Source of the DNA: Myxococcales bacterium
Lineage (GTDB): Bacteria; Myxococcota_A; UBA9160; SMWR01
Assembly: GCA_022561775.1 (NCBI GenBank)
Contig: JADFQO010000018.1
Location: 1 to 54,243 of the forward strand
DNA: 54,243 nt
Reading direction: 5' to 3'
A program made the position numbers and the translations under genes. Shown in pieces: positions 39,712 to 50,042 of this stretch (position 1 is its first letter; every line of letters begins with the position of its first letter). The notes under the pieces are model-generated. The model was not told where the DNA came from. It saw nothing but the letters and a program-made list of their open reading frames with translations, and did no database searches.

Positions 39712-39871
39712 TTCATTTCGATCCGGCGACTCCGGGCGGCTGACATCGATGTTGTAGGCTATCGGATCGCCGCGAAGCTCGATGCCACAGATCTGCGGAT
39801 GCTGACCCGAACAGGGCCACCGAGCTTCGAGCAGACACTCGGCATGAGACTCCAAGACGGGAGAAATCTCA

Positions 39872-41107
<1,236 letters not shown>

Positions 41108-41114
41108 CTGGACC

Positions 41115-41882
41115 GTGAAACTCGCGGGCAAACACGCGGTCGTCACCGGAGGAGCGAACGGCATCGGCCGCGCGCTGGCCCGGAAGTTTTCCGCGGAGGG
41201 CGCGCGCGTCGTCATCGCGGATCTCGATCTCGAACGCGCGAGCACATTGGCATCGGAGATCGACGGGCTCGCGGCCGCGGTTGACGTGGGCGACGAATCG
41301 TCGCTGCGCGCGCTCGTCGAGCGCGCCGAACGCGAAGGCGGCCCCATTGATCTCTTCTGCTCGAACGCGGGCATCGGCGTTCTCGGTGGTGTGGAAGTCG
41401 AAAACGAACACTGGCAGGAGATCTGGGAAGTCAACGTGATGGCCCACGTCTATGCGGCTCGGGCCGTGCTGCCGTCGATGCTCGAGCGGGGTGAGGGATA
41501 CCTGCTCAACACCGCGTCTGCGGCAGGGCTACTCACCCAGATCGATTCCGCCTGTTACTCGGTGACGAAGCACGCGGCCGTAGGCTTCGCCGAGTGGCTC
41601 GCCGTCAGCTACGGCGATCGCGGCATCGCGGTGTCGGTGCTCTGTCCGCAAGCGGTGCGCACCGCGATGACCGCCGAGTCCGCGAACGGCGGCGTCGCGG
41701 GCGTGGACGGGATGATCGAACCCGAAGAGGTCGCCGACTGCGTGATCGAAGCGCTCGGCGAGGAGCGTTTCATGATTCTCCCGCATCCGACGGTGGCGAA
41801 GTATCTTCAGAACAAGGTCGGCGACTACGATGGCTGGCTTTCCGGAATGCGCCGGCTGCGCGCGCGTTTTCAGTCCAGTTGA
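41115..41882 (+). CDS. Short-chain dehydrogenase/reductase
   Basis: A 255-residue NAD(P) enzyme with TGGANGIG (cofactor loop), the NAG motif SNAGIGV, Ser in TASAAGL, and the catalytic YSVTK. It oxidises or reduces alcohol/ketone groups of small substrates. It starts seven bases after the stop of the acyl-CoA dehydrogenase gene and is probably co-transcribed. GTG41115, with GGAG 10 bases before it, was chosen over longer in-frame starts inside the neighbour. Confidence 0.92.
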   Translation: MKLAGKHAVVTGGANGIGRALARKFSAEGARVVIADLDLERASTLASEIDGLAAAVDVGDESSLRALVERAEREGGPIDLFCSNAGIGVLGGVEVENEHWQEIWEVNVMAHVYAARAVLPSMLERGEGYLLNTASAAGLLTQIDSACYSVTKHAAVGFAEWLAVSYGDRGIAVSVLCPQAVRTAMTAESANGGVAGVDGMIEPEEVADCVIEALGEERFMILPHPTVAKYLQNKVGDYDGWLSGMRRLRARFQSS

Positions 41883-41925
41883 CTCCGCGCTTGCACTCCG
41901 ACTGAAAGATCGGGGCTGGCGTCCG

Positions 41926-42951
41926 CTATTCGTCGGCGATCTTGACCAGCTGTTTGCCGAAATTCTCTCCGCGCAGCATGCCGCGAAATGCGCCGACGGC
42001 CGCATCCAGGCCGACCGCGACCGACTCCCGATATTTCAGCTGGCCGCTCTTGATCCATTCCGCGAGCCGCTGGGTGGTCTCTGCGTGTTCGTCCGCCCAC
42101 TCGAAGACGAGAAAGAAGCGGTGTTCGGGGGGCGTCGGCAGCGCACCGAACACCTCGAAGGGCGACTCCGCGCTCGTGATGTCCGTCGCGTTGTACTGGG
42201 ATATGAAACCGCAGATCGGCACCCGCGCGCCTGCGTTCAACAAGGGTGCGACCGCGCGCGAAACATCGCCTCCGACGTTCTCGAAATAGACGTCGATGCC
42301 GCCCGGACACGCGGCCGCGAGATCGGCCGCGAGGTTGCCCGCCTTGTAGTCCACGCAGGCATCCAGGCCCAGTTCGTCGACCCCGTAGCGGCACTTGGCC
42401 TCGCCGCCCGCGATGCCCACCGCGCGGCAGCCGATCATTTTGGCAACCTGCCCCACGACGGAGCCCACCGCACCGGAAGCCGCCGACACCACCACGGTTT
42501 CCCCAGGCTTCGGGTTGCCGACGCGGGTCAAGCCGAGATAGCCGGTGCGGCCGGGCATGCCCGCGGGACCGACGAAGACCGATAGCGGCAAACCGGCGGG
42601 ATCCACCTTGTGGAGCATCTGGGTTTGCTCGCTGACGATCGCGTATTCCTGCCAGCCCGTGTAGCTGGTCACGTGATCGCCGACCGCGAATTCTTCCGAA
42701 CAGGACTGGACGATCCGTCCGACACTTTCTCCCTGAACGATTTGGTCGAGCTCCATCGGCGGCAGGTAGGACTCGACGTCGTTCATCTTGGGGCGCATAT
42801 AGGGATCGAGCGACAACCAGAGCACCTTGATCAGGAACTCGCCGGGCTGCAGTTTGCGGACAGCCTCGGTCTCGAGGCGAAAATCTTCGTCCCGAACTTC
42901 GCCCACTGGGCGCCGGGCCAATACGACTGAACGGTTCTGGTATTCGGGCAT
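41926..42951 (-). CDS. NADP-dependent oxidoreductase, PTGR/CurA-like MDR family
   Basis: A 341-residue protein of the medium-chain reductase superfamily without zinc ligands. Diagnostic stretches are LSLDPYMRPKMND at about 47-59, GMPGRTGYLGL, the NADPH loop VSAASGAVGSVVGQVAK and DVYFENVGG. The family reduces enones, such as prostaglandin reductases and bacterial CurA. It is followed upstream on the same strand by an SDR gene 26 bases away, and both point toward the ACAD/SDR genes, ending in a convergent arrangement. ATG42951 has only a weak upstream site. Confidence 0.92.
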   Translation of the reverse strand: MPEYQNRSVVLARRPVGEVRDEDFRLETEAVRKLQPGEFLIKVLWLSLDPYMRPKMNDVESYLPPMELDQIVQGESVGRIVQSCSEEFAVGDHVTSYTGWQEYAIVSEQTQMLHKVDPAGLPLSVFVGPAGMPGRTGYLGLTRVGNPKPGETVVVSAASGAVGSVVGQVAKMIGCRAVGIAGGEAKCRYGVDELGLDACVDYKAGNLAADLAAACPGGIDVYFENVGGDVSRAVAPLLNAGARVPICGFISQYNATDITSAESPFEVFGALPTPPEHRFFLVFEWADEHAETTQRLAEWIKSGQLKYRESVAVGLDAAVGAFRGMLRGENFGKQLVKIADE

Positions 42952-42977
42952 GGAGTGGGGATCCCCTCGTTTCGAAA

Positions 42978-43763
42978 TCAAGATTTTGCGGTTGCGCCTC
43001 CGTCGAGCGGAACCACCGCGCCAGACACATAGGCACCCGCGCGCGAGCACAAGAACAAGACCGCGCCTGCTGCATCTTCCGCAGACCCCCAGCGCTTGAG
43101 GGGGATCCCGTCGGCCACAATCTGTCGTGCCGCTTCGTCCTCGGCGGCTTGCTTCATCATCTCGGTATCAAATGGACCCGGCGCAATCGCGTTGACGGTG
43201 ATGTGCCGACTGGCGAGTTCGTTCGAGAGGATCCGCGTGATGTGATGAAACCCGGCCTTGCTCGCCGCGTACGAGTAGGCGGTCCAGCTCTTCGTGACCG
43301 TCCCAAGCATCGAGCCGATGTTGATGACGCGCGCGGGATCATCGGCCGTGCCCGCATTTGCAAGCAGCGGCACGAGTTCGCGCGTCAGCACAAACGGCGC
43401 GGTCAGGTTCAGTTCGAGCACTTTGTTCCAGGCGTCCCAGGGGAACTCTTCCAACGGCGCGCCCCAGGCCATGCCCGAATTGTTGACGAGGATGTGCAGG
43501 CGATCTTCTCGCTTCTTGAGTTCGTCGGCGAGCCCGACCACGCCCCCTTCTGTCGAGAGATCCGCACCCAGACCGATACAGTGGTCGGCTCCTCCGAGCC
43601 GCGCCGCCACCTTCTCGCAGACTTCTCGCTTGCGCGACGCGATGTAGACCCTGGCACCCGAAGCGACGAGGGCTTCGGTCATCATCAGGCCGATGCCTCG
43701 CCCCCCTCCCGTGACCAACGCCACTTTGCCGGCAACCGAGAAGAGCTGGTCGAGTCCGATCAT
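42978..43763 (-). CDS. Short-chain dehydrogenase/reductase
   Basis: A 261-residue NAD(P) enzyme with TGGGRGIG, the NNSG motif VNNSGMAWG, Ser in IGSMLG and the catalytic YAASKAG, closing with SGAVVPLDGGATAKS, typical of SDR proteins acting on small carbonyl compounds. It precedes the PTGR/CurA-like gene in the same transcript. ATG43763 follows GGAG. The substrate is unknown. Confidence 0.93.
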   Translation of the reverse strand: MIGLDQLFSVAGKVALVTGGGRGIGLMMTEALVASGARVYIASRKREVCEKVAARLGGADHCIGLGADLSTEGGVVGLADELKKREDRLHILVNNSGMAWGAPLEEFPWDAWNKVLELNLTAPFVLTRELVPLLANAGTADDPARVINIGSMLGTVTKSWTAYSYAASKAGFHHITRILSNELASRHITVNAIAPGPFDTEMMKQAAEDEAARQIVADGIPLKRWGSAEDAAGAVLFLCSRAGAYVSGAVVPLDGGATAKS

Positions 43764-43870
43764 GGGTTCGACTCCAGACTGGTGGACGAGCTAGCACATC
43801 CTACACGAGCGCCCGTGCGTTTTACCAGCAGCGCGACCACCCCCTTTACGCATCGCAAGTGAGACTCGCG

Positions 43871-43892
43871 GCTGGCGAATCCTTCGGATTCG
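43871..43892. repeat. Short reversed copy of the 40-bp repeat
   Basis: GCTGGCGAATCCTTCGGATTCG matches, with one change, part of the reverse complement of the repeat at 18198-18237. It forms the GCGAATCC/GGATTCG hairpin and lies in the 195-base gap between the SDR start and the glycosyltransferase stop. Confidence 0.65.
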
Positions 43893-43958
43893 AACCCCAT
43901 GTCGCCCTCAGGCCTCCCGTCACCGCGCCCAAGGGACATCGCGCTCGATCGGGCCGCT

Positions 43959-44723
43959 CTATTTCGAAGAACTCTTCCCTTGTGACACTCGATCGGCGAT
44001 GGTTCTGGAAGATGGGCGCAACGCCGTCACCAATACGTGCCAAGCGGCGCGGTAGATCTCTGATGAATCGATTTTGGAGCTACCCGCCGTTCTATTCTCG
44101 AAGGTGATGGGAATTTCGCCGATCCGAAATCCGTGGCGACTCACGCGGAGTACCATCTCTTCCAGAAACGAATAGCCAGACGATCGAATTCCGAACGAAT
44201 CGACCGCCTGCAGCACCGCTGCGCTATGGCAGCGGAACCCGGAAGTGCAGTCTCTCACGGGGAGACTCAACAGGCGGCGTGCATAGAAATTTGCGAACCT
44301 CGAAAGAAGCCGACGGTGCATCGGCCAGTTCGTGACGCTACCACCCCGTACGTATCGAGATCCGATCACCATATCATGAGTCTCCATCAATGCGAGCATC
44401 GCCGGGATGTAGCGGGGATTGTGACTGAAATCGGCATCCATCGTAAACACCCGGTGATAGTCATTTTCGAGCGCGTAGCGAAAGCCCGCGAGATACGCTG
44501 TGCCGAGACCGAGCTTTCCGGCTCTCCGGATGAGGTGTAGGCGCGATTCTTCGTTGCCGCGTTCCTCGACTAGATCCCCCGTTCCATCAGAACTGTTGTC
44601 GTCGATGACCAACACGTGAATAAGCTCGGGTAGCGCCAGGACACGCTCCACCAATGACAGAATATTATCCGCTTCGTCGTAGGTGGGGATTACCACCAGA
44701 GAATGTCTTCCGGCATTCTTCAT
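43959..44723 (-). CDS. Dpm1-like polyprenol-phosphate sugar synthase (GT2)
   Basis: A 254-residue GT-A glycosyltransferase. It starts VVIPTYDEADNI, has DDNSSDGTGDLVEE and the metal-binding FTMDADFSHNPRYIP (DxD-type), and a later GYSFLEEMVLRVSRHGFRIGEIPI, all typical of polyprenol monophosphomannose synthases. No C-terminal membrane helices are attached, so it may act with a separate flippase-type partner. The base composition (one counted 60-base line inside the gene is 31 G+C) is lower than in its neighbours. Its ATG (44723) shares the CATG of an in-frame ATG of the membrane protein on the other strand. Confidence 0.9.
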   Translation of the reverse strand: MKNAGRHSLVVIPTYDEADNILSLVERVLALPELIHVLVIDDNSSDGTGDLVEERGNEESRLHLIRRAGKLGLGTAYLAGFRYALENDYHRVFTMDADFSHNPRYIPAMLALMETHDMVIGSRYVRGGSVTNWPMHRRLLSRFANFYARRLLSLPVRDCTSGFRCHSAAVLQAVDSFGIRSSGYSFLEEMVLRVSRHGFRIGEIPITFENRTAGSSKIDSSEIYRAAWHVLVTALRPSSRTIADRVSQGKSSSK

Positions 44724-44763
44724 GACGATACTGTACACACTCTCTTCGAATTTCGAGGATGAC

Positions 44764-46341
44764 TTGAGCGAGAACGGAAAAGTAGAGCTGCGCGAAGAAT
44801 GCAGCGGCCGACCGGACCCATCGGGCAGAAATCCCCGTCGATATGAGCGGCTCGCTGTCCTCCTTGTCGCTGCAGCGGGTTTTTCATTCGTCGTCGCGCT
44901 CAACCTCACGCCGGTCTCCACCAGTGACTTCTGGATCGAACTGAAAGTCGGCGATGTGATCCGGGACAGCGGGCAGATCCCCAAGACACTCGAATACTCG
45001 TTTACCGAAGCGAAGGACAATGTCTTCATTGCCTTTGAATGGCTCCCTTCACTCCTCTGGAGCTACCTCTACGTGATCGACGGCTACAATGGGATGATCG
45101 TCGTCAAGTGTTTCTTCTCGCTGTGCATCTTTGCACTGATCGTCCTCCTAGCCGTTCAAATCGGCCGCGGCCCGGTGCTGGCCCTCGCTCTCGGCTGCCT
45201 CACGATGCTGGGGATCAACTTTCGCAGTCTCTTGCGACCCGAGATCATCGCCTTTGTCCTGGTACTCGCGAATCTCAACCTGCTTTACGCGTTTGTTCGG
45301 CGAGGCAATCCGCTCTGGCTCGTCGGCCTGATCCCTTCGAGTGTGATCTGGGCCAACTCCCATGGCTCATTTCTGGTGAACCTGACACTTCCGATTTTTT
45401 TCGCCGCGGGTGAGATCATCGATGGTCTGTGGGAGTGGAAGCGAACGGGAGAAAAACCGGATCTTCTGTCGCTTCGAAGGCGCGTCGGGTGGCTAGCCCT
45501 CGCGTGGCTTGGCACGATCGGCGCGAGTCTCATCAATCCCTATGGCGTCCATCTGTTTAGCCACGTCGCGCAGATCTCTGGCAAGGATTTCATCCGCGCG
45601 AACATCTGGGAATGGCAGTCGCCCTTCCATCCGAGATTCCACGGAGAACCCTTCCAAATCATCTTTTGGGGTATCACGGCTCTGATCGCCGTCGCGACCG
45701 CGATGGGCCGGAATCGAGTCCGCGCCACACCCCTGTTCCTGGTACTCGTCTTCTTTGGCCTCGCGCTGAGTACGATGCGCCACATCGCTTGGTTCGAGAT
45801 CATGGGGGCTTATTTTTTGGCCCACACGCTCCCTGTAACCTTGGACTCGCAACGATGGAAGATCACCGGCGCGATCGTCGTCGCTCTGGTGCTATTCGCG
45901 GGCACAACAGCTGTCGCAACGCGCGGAAACACGCTAGGTCGACGGCCGGGTTTCTGGAACGATGCCCCGATGAATCCGGAGGTGATCCAGTTCATTCGCG
46001 ATACCGGTATCTCGGGAAATGTCCTCCATCACTACAATTATGGAGACCAGCTCGCCTATCACTTCTATCCGACCATACGCGTGGTGATGGACACCCGAGC
46101 CGATGCGTACGGAGAGGAGCACTACATGCAGTTTCGGAGGCTGTCCGGGGGCAATCCCGCGCTACAAGGCGAGCCTTCCGAGCTCGTGGATTTTCTCGAG
46201 AAATACGACGTTCGCGCGATCGTGACCGAGCACCTGAACATTTACGTCTGGTTCAATTTGGGACACGCCGAAGCCCTGAAAAAACTCGGCTTCGTGGGCG
46301 CCTACCGCGACCGCAAGACTGTCATTCTCATCCGCGAGTAG
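44764..46341 (+). CDS. Polytopic membrane protein, glycosyltransferase-like C-terminus
   Basis: About 525 residues with roughly ten hydrophobic segments (starting with LAVLLVAAAGFSFVVALNL), and a soluble C-terminal part with VLHHYNYGDQLAYHFYPTIRVVMDTRADAY, the pattern seen at the end of many bacterial membrane proteins annotated as glycosyltransferase-like. It may handle lipid-linked sugars made by the neighbouring Dpm1-like enzyme. TTG44764 has GAGG upstream; ATG44722 is the other possibility and would overlap the start of the divergent gene. The lower GC matches the neighbour. Confidence 0.85.
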   Translation: MSENGKVELREECSGRPDPSGRNPRRYERLAVLLVAAAGFSFVVALNLTPVSTSDFWIELKVGDVIRDSGQIPKTLEYSFTEAKDNVFIAFEWLPSLLWSYLYVIDGYNGMIVVKCFFSLCIFALIVLLAVQIGRGPVLALALGCLTMLGINFRSLLRPEIIAFVLVLANLNLLYAFVRRGNPLWLVGLIPSSVIWANSHGSFLVNLTLPIFFAAGEIIDGLWEWKRTGEKPDLLSLRRRVGWLALAWLGTIGASLINPYGVHLFSHVAQISGKDFIRANIWEWQSPFHPRFHGEPFQIIFWGITALIAVATAMGRNRVRATPLFLVLVFFGLALSTMRHIAWFEIMGAYFLAHTLPVTLDSQRWKITGAIVVALVLFAGTTAVATRGNTLGRRPGFWNDAPMNPEVIQFIRDTGISGNVLHHYNYGDQLAYHFYPTIRVVMDTRADAYGEEHYMQFRRLSGGNPALQGEPSELVDFLEKYDVRAIVTEHLNIYVWFNLGHAEALKKLGFVGAYRDRKTVILIRE

Positions 46342-46708
46342 CTTCAGCCCGTGCGAGACGGGTATATCGCCCCCCGGTCTTTCAACGATTGACGAACTTC
46401 AGCATCAATCTGTCGCTTTCACCGATCGCCCAATGCGAGGGTCTTTCTACACTCTTCCGCGCTACGTAACGGAACGCCCGCTATCGGACATTGCCGAAAA
46501 CGCAGCTTATTTTCGCTATCAAGCTGGGTACGCGGGTTTTGCTTCGCGCAGACAAACGGATTCGCTAGGGACCGGGACGCAAGAGCTGCGTGCCCGGACA
46601 GACCATGGCTGGTTGTACTTGAGCTCCACTAGCCGAGACCCAGTTGGCCGGATCGGGTTCTGAGCGAGTGGTCTTGCGTCTCGGTCACTCGGGAATGGAG
46701 CCGGCTTT
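46342..46708. other. Gap with no supported gene
   Basis: About 370 bases between the membrane protein and the first acyl-CoA dehydrogenase. A 76-residue open frame at 46433-46663 on the plus strand has no recognisable features or ribosome site and is probably chance. A weak hairpin (GAGTG/CACTC, 46666-46690) lies close to the acyl-CoA dehydrogenase stop. Confidence 0.5.
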
Positions 46709-47845
46709 CTAGCGGGAACGCGACTGCGCGGCGCCAAATCCCAGCGAAGCCGCCATCCGCTCGCGGTAGAAGCTCGGGCTTCCGAAGAGCACCTCGCTCG
46801 CCTTCGCGCGCTTGAAGAAGAGATGGGCGCTGTGCTCCCAGGTGAACCCCATCCCACCGTGGATCTGGATGTTCCGGTTCGCGGCGTCGAGGTAGGCCTC
46901 CGAGCAATAGGATTTCGCCATCCACGCCGCGATCGACGCGGACTTGGGATCTTCTTCGCTCGCGAACGCCGCGTTGTAGACCGCCGACCGCGCGAATTCG
47001 ACTTCGACCAGCATGTCTGCGCACTGATGCTTGATGACCTGAAACGAACCGATCGGTCGCCCGAACTGGAAGCGCGTCTTCGCGTAGTCGGTCGCCATAT
47101 CGAGAACGCGTTGCGCGCCGCCGAGTTGTTCGGCAGTCAACGCGACGATGGCCCGCTCGAGCGCGCGCTCGAGTCCTCGGGTGGCGTCACCCGAGGAAAT
47201 TCGCATCGCAGGGGTGCGCTCGAAGCGCAGCGCGGCGAGCTTGCGGGTCGGGTCGAGCGGCGGCAGCGCCTCGCGGCTGAGACCCGATGCGTCTCCCGCC
47301 ACGCGGAACAGCGCGAGCTCGCCATCTACGCGCGCCGCCACGACGATCTCGCTAGCGACGCAACCGTCGAGCACGTAGGTCTTTTCGCCGCTGAGCTGGA
47401 ACGCTCCCCCGTTCGACTCCGCGGCCATCGCAATGGCGGAGAGATCCCACGGGCTCGCCACCTCGGAAAAAGCCAGGGTTCCGGTTGCCTCGCCCGAGGC
47501 GAGCTTCGGCAGGATCTCGTTCTGGGCGGCCTCGTCGGCCGCGAGTTCAAGTGCACTCGTCGCGAGGACGGCGCTCGAAAGATACGGAGCGCAGAGCAAC
47601 ACCCGGCCCATCTCTTCTGCGACGATCGCGAGCTCAACCATCCCGAAGCCCGCGCCACCGTGCCGCTCGGAAACGATCAGCCCGACGATCCCGAGTTCTT
47701 CGGCCATGCGGCTCCAGGATGCCGGGTCGTAGCCCTGCTCGCTCGCCATCAACTCTCGAACGCGCTTCTCGTCCGAGTCCTTCTCGAGAAAATTGCGGAC
47801 GGTTCGCCGCAGCTCGCCGTGCTCGTCACTGAATTCGAAGAGCAT
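46709..47845 (-). CDS. Acyl-CoA dehydrogenase family protein (likely second subunit)
   Basis: A 378-residue FAD-fold protein with MVELAIVAEEMGRVLL, LAFSEVASPWDLS and the late IHGGMGFTWEHSAHLFFKRA, seen in acyl-CoA dehydrogenases that act as partners in two-subunit enzymes, such as those of steroid side-chain breakdown. The substrate loop TEPxxGSD is degenerate here (SEVASPWDLS), which fits a non-standard subunit. It follows the other acyl-CoA dehydrogenase gene on the same strand after 61 bases. ATG47845 has GGAGG about 13 bases upstream. Confidence 0.9.
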   Translation of the reverse strand: MLFEFSDEHGELRRTVRNFLEKDSDEKRVRELMASEQGYDPASWSRMAEELGIVGLIVSERHGGAGFGMVELAIVAEEMGRVLLCAPYLSSAVLATSALELAADEAAQNEILPKLASGEATGTLAFSEVASPWDLSAIAMAAESNGGAFQLSGEKTYVLDGCVASEIVVAARVDGELALFRVAGDASGLSREALPPLDPTRKLAALRFERTPAMRISSGDATRGLERALERAIVALTAEQLGGAQRVLDMATDYAKTRFQFGRPIGSFQVIKHQCADMLVEVEFARSAVYNAAFASEEDPKSASIAAWMAKSYCSEAYLDAANRNIQIHGGMGFTWEHSAHLFFKRAKASEVLFGSPSFYRERMAASLGFGAAQSRSR

Positions 47846-47906
47846 GTCCCCCGTTCCTCCTGCGTCCCGCTAGTGGATACGCGAATCGGTGACGAAAATT
47901 CAGCAG

Positions 47907-49115
47907 CTAACTGCGCGGGACTTCCTTCCAGGGTATGTCCTTATCGACGCGCGGCTCTCCGGGCAGGCCGAGCACGCGTTCACCGAGAATGTTTCGCATG
48001 ATCTCCGACGTGCCACCCTCGATCGAGTAGGCCCTGGATCGAAGCAGGTTGTACTTGGCGCTCAGCCTGTTATTGGAGGCGGATGTCCTCCCCTGGCGCA
48101 GCTCGTATCCGTGCTCGTAGACCAGCGTGTCGGGTCCGAGGACGTCCGAACAACATTGCCAGATCGCCTGCGCGATCTCCGCCTGCGCGAGCTTTCCGAC
48201 CGAACCCTCCGGACCGGGCGTGTTGGACTGCCGTACCGCCTTGGCGCGTATGCCGGTAAGCCGCAGCAGTTCGGATTCGATGTACAACTTTGCGACGCGG
48301 TCCCGCAGCAGCGCGTCTTCGGCCGCCGAACGCTGGACCTCGACGTTTTCGAGAAGATCGAGCAGGACCGCGATGGGCCCCCCGCCCTTCCGACTCGCTC
48401 CGCCACCGAGCGCCACCCGCTCGCTCATCAGCGTCGCGATGGCCACCCGCCAGCCCTGCCCTTCCTCGCCGAGCATGTGCTCGTGCGGGATGCGCACGTC
48501 GTTCAGGAAGACCTCGTTGAATTCTGCTTCGCCGGTGATCTGATACAAGGGCCGCACCTCGACACCTGGCGCGTGCATGTCGAGCATGAAATACGAGAGG
48601 CCGTCGTGCTTGGGAACGTTCGGGTCGGTGCGCACGACGAGCAGCCCCCACTTCGATACATGAGCCAGTGTCGTCCAGGACTTCTGTCCGTTGACCACCC
48701 ACGCGTCTCCGTCGCGCACCGCGCGGGTCGCGAGTCCGGCGACATCCGATCCCGCAGAGGGTTCGCTGAAGAGCTGACACCAGATGTCTTCCCCCGTGAA
48801 GATACGGCGCAGCAACTCTCGCTTGCCGTCCTCTTTGCCGTAGGCGAGCACGACGGGCGCACCCATGCCGATCCCGATCGGATTCACCAACATGTCTTCG
48901 TAGTAGGTTTTTGCTCCCTTGTGCAGCTCGTCGTGGACGATGGTCTGCAGCTTCGGCTCGAGGCCCAGGCCCCCGAGTCCTTCGGGAAAACTCACCCACG
49001 CCAAGCCACAATCGAATTGGGCTCCGCGGAACGCGACGCGGTGGTCACCCGCGGCGTCCAGATCGATCTCAGCGAGCAACTTGCGCGTGCGTTTGCGCAG
49101 CTCGGACTCGTTCAT
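47907..49115 (-). CDS. Acyl-CoA dehydrogenase (likely main subunit)
   Basis: A 402-residue FAD enzyme with the typical blocks WCQLFSEPSAGSDVAGL, NGQKSWTTLAHVS and the C-terminal YSIEGGTSEIMRNILGERVLGLP. It is the first gene of a likely two-gene transcript with the 46709-47845 gene, an arrangement like the heterotetrameric acyl-CoA dehydrogenases of actinobacterial steroid catabolism, although no steroid-ring genes are near. It is divergent from the TetR gene (194-base gap), which is the probable regulator. ATG49115 follows GAGGGG nine bases upstream. Confidence 0.92.
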   Translation of the reverse strand: MNESELRKRTRKLLAEIDLDAAGDHRVAFRGAQFDCGLAWVSFPEGLGGLGLEPKLQTIVHDELHKGAKTYYEDMLVNPIGIGMGAPVVLAYGKEDGKRELLRRIFTGEDIWCQLFSEPSAGSDVAGLATRAVRDGDAWVVNGQKSWTTLAHVSKWGLLVVRTDPNVPKHDGLSYFMLDMHAPGVEVRPLYQITGEAEFNEVFLNDVRIPHEHMLGEEGQGWRVAIATLMSERVALGGGASRKGGGPIAVLLDLLENVEVQRSAAEDALLRDRVAKLYIESELLRLTGIRAKAVRQSNTPGPEGSVGKLAQAEIAQAIWQCCSDVLGPDTLVYEHGYELRQGRTSASNNRLSAKYNLLRSRAYSIEGGTSEIMRNILGERVLGLPGEPRVDKDIPWKEVPRS

Positions 49116-49309
49116 CGTCACAATCCCCTCGATCGACGCGGCCGGTGCGCGATCGCAGTCGCAATCGCGCACCGCTCAGCGGGATCGGAATCCTTCCGGA
49201 CACTCCAATTCTGGCGGTTGCCAATTTCTAAGCCAACGCTAAGTTAATGCTTCGAACCCGGCGCGTCAAATCCGATGCGCTGCACGCTGCAACGCTTGCT
49301 GGAGCGCAA

Positions 49310-49924
49310 ATGACCGCCAGCCTCGCCACCACGCCGAAACGCGGCCGCCCTTCGCGGCGCGAGCCGATCTTCGAGTCCGCGCTCCGGCTGTTTCGCAAGC
49401 GCGGATTCCACGCGACGGCGATCAACGACATCGGCGCCGATGCCGATGTGACCGGCCCCGCGATCTACGCCCACTTTACGAGCAAGGGGGAGTTGCTCGC
49501 AGAGGCGATCCGCGAGGGGTGTCACCGGATTGGAAGCGCCCTCAACGAAGCCCTCGCAGCGGACGACCTCAGCGCCGACGAGGCGCTCGAAACGCTGGTC
49601 CGCGCCTACGTGCGCGTGGCGCTAGAAAACTCCGACATGAACGCCTGCTACGTGCTCGAGCTGCGGCACGTGGACGCCGAACGGCGCGGCCCGCTGCAGC
49701 GCGCTGCGCGGCGCTTGTGCGATTTGTGGCGGGAGAAGTTGATCGCGGTGCGCCCCGAGCTGGGGCCGGAGCAGGCGGACACCATGGTGCAGATGGCGAT
49801 CTTCTCGATCGTTTCGCTCTGCATGATGCCGAGCCACATCGACCGGGAATCCCTCGTTGCGCTCGCGTCTCAACAGGTGATGCACGGTCTGCTCGGCGCG
49901 GCAGCGATTCCGGCCCGCGATTGA
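49310..49924 (+). CDS. TetR-family transcriptional regulator
   Basis: A 204-residue regulator. Residues about 15-62 form the helix-turn-helix (FESALRLFRKRGFHATAINDIGADADVTGPAIYAHFTSKGELL by parts); the rest is a helical ligand-binding and dimer domain of the FadR/KstR-like kind. ATG49310 is preceded by GGAG five bases away and was preferred over ATG49247. It sits between the divergent acyl-CoA dehydrogenase genes and the thiolase-SDR-hydratase genes, so it probably represses one or both sets until an acyl-CoA binds. No perfect operator palindrome was found by eye in the gap. Confidence 0.92.
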   Translation: MTASLATTPKRGRPSRREPIFESALRLFRKRGFHATAINDIGADADVTGPAIYAHFTSKGELLAEAIREGCHRIGSALNEALAADDLSADEALETLVRAYVRVALENSDMNACYVLELRHVDAERRGPLQRAARRLCDLWREKLIAVRPELGPEQADTMVQMAIFSIVSLCMMPSHIDRESLVALASQQVMHGLLGAAAIPARD

Positions 49925-50042
49925 GGGAGAGAACGACGCACGCGGCAGCCAGTACCATCACGCCCAAAGCTGGGCCCGGAAGTCTGGACAGCCGGCCCCA
50001 TCGCGTCCGAACCCGGGCCCGAGAGCCGATAGGGAGAAAGCC

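Noticed and set aside
43880..43900. A tRNA-like T-loop on the minus strand (GGGGTTCGAATCC)
   Set aside because: The bases that should pair with the stem do not, and there is no anticodon arm or acceptor stem around it. The motif belongs to the hairpin repeat.
46433..46663. 76-residue open frame
   Set aside because: No ribosome site, no recognisable domain, and composition not like the neighbouring genes.
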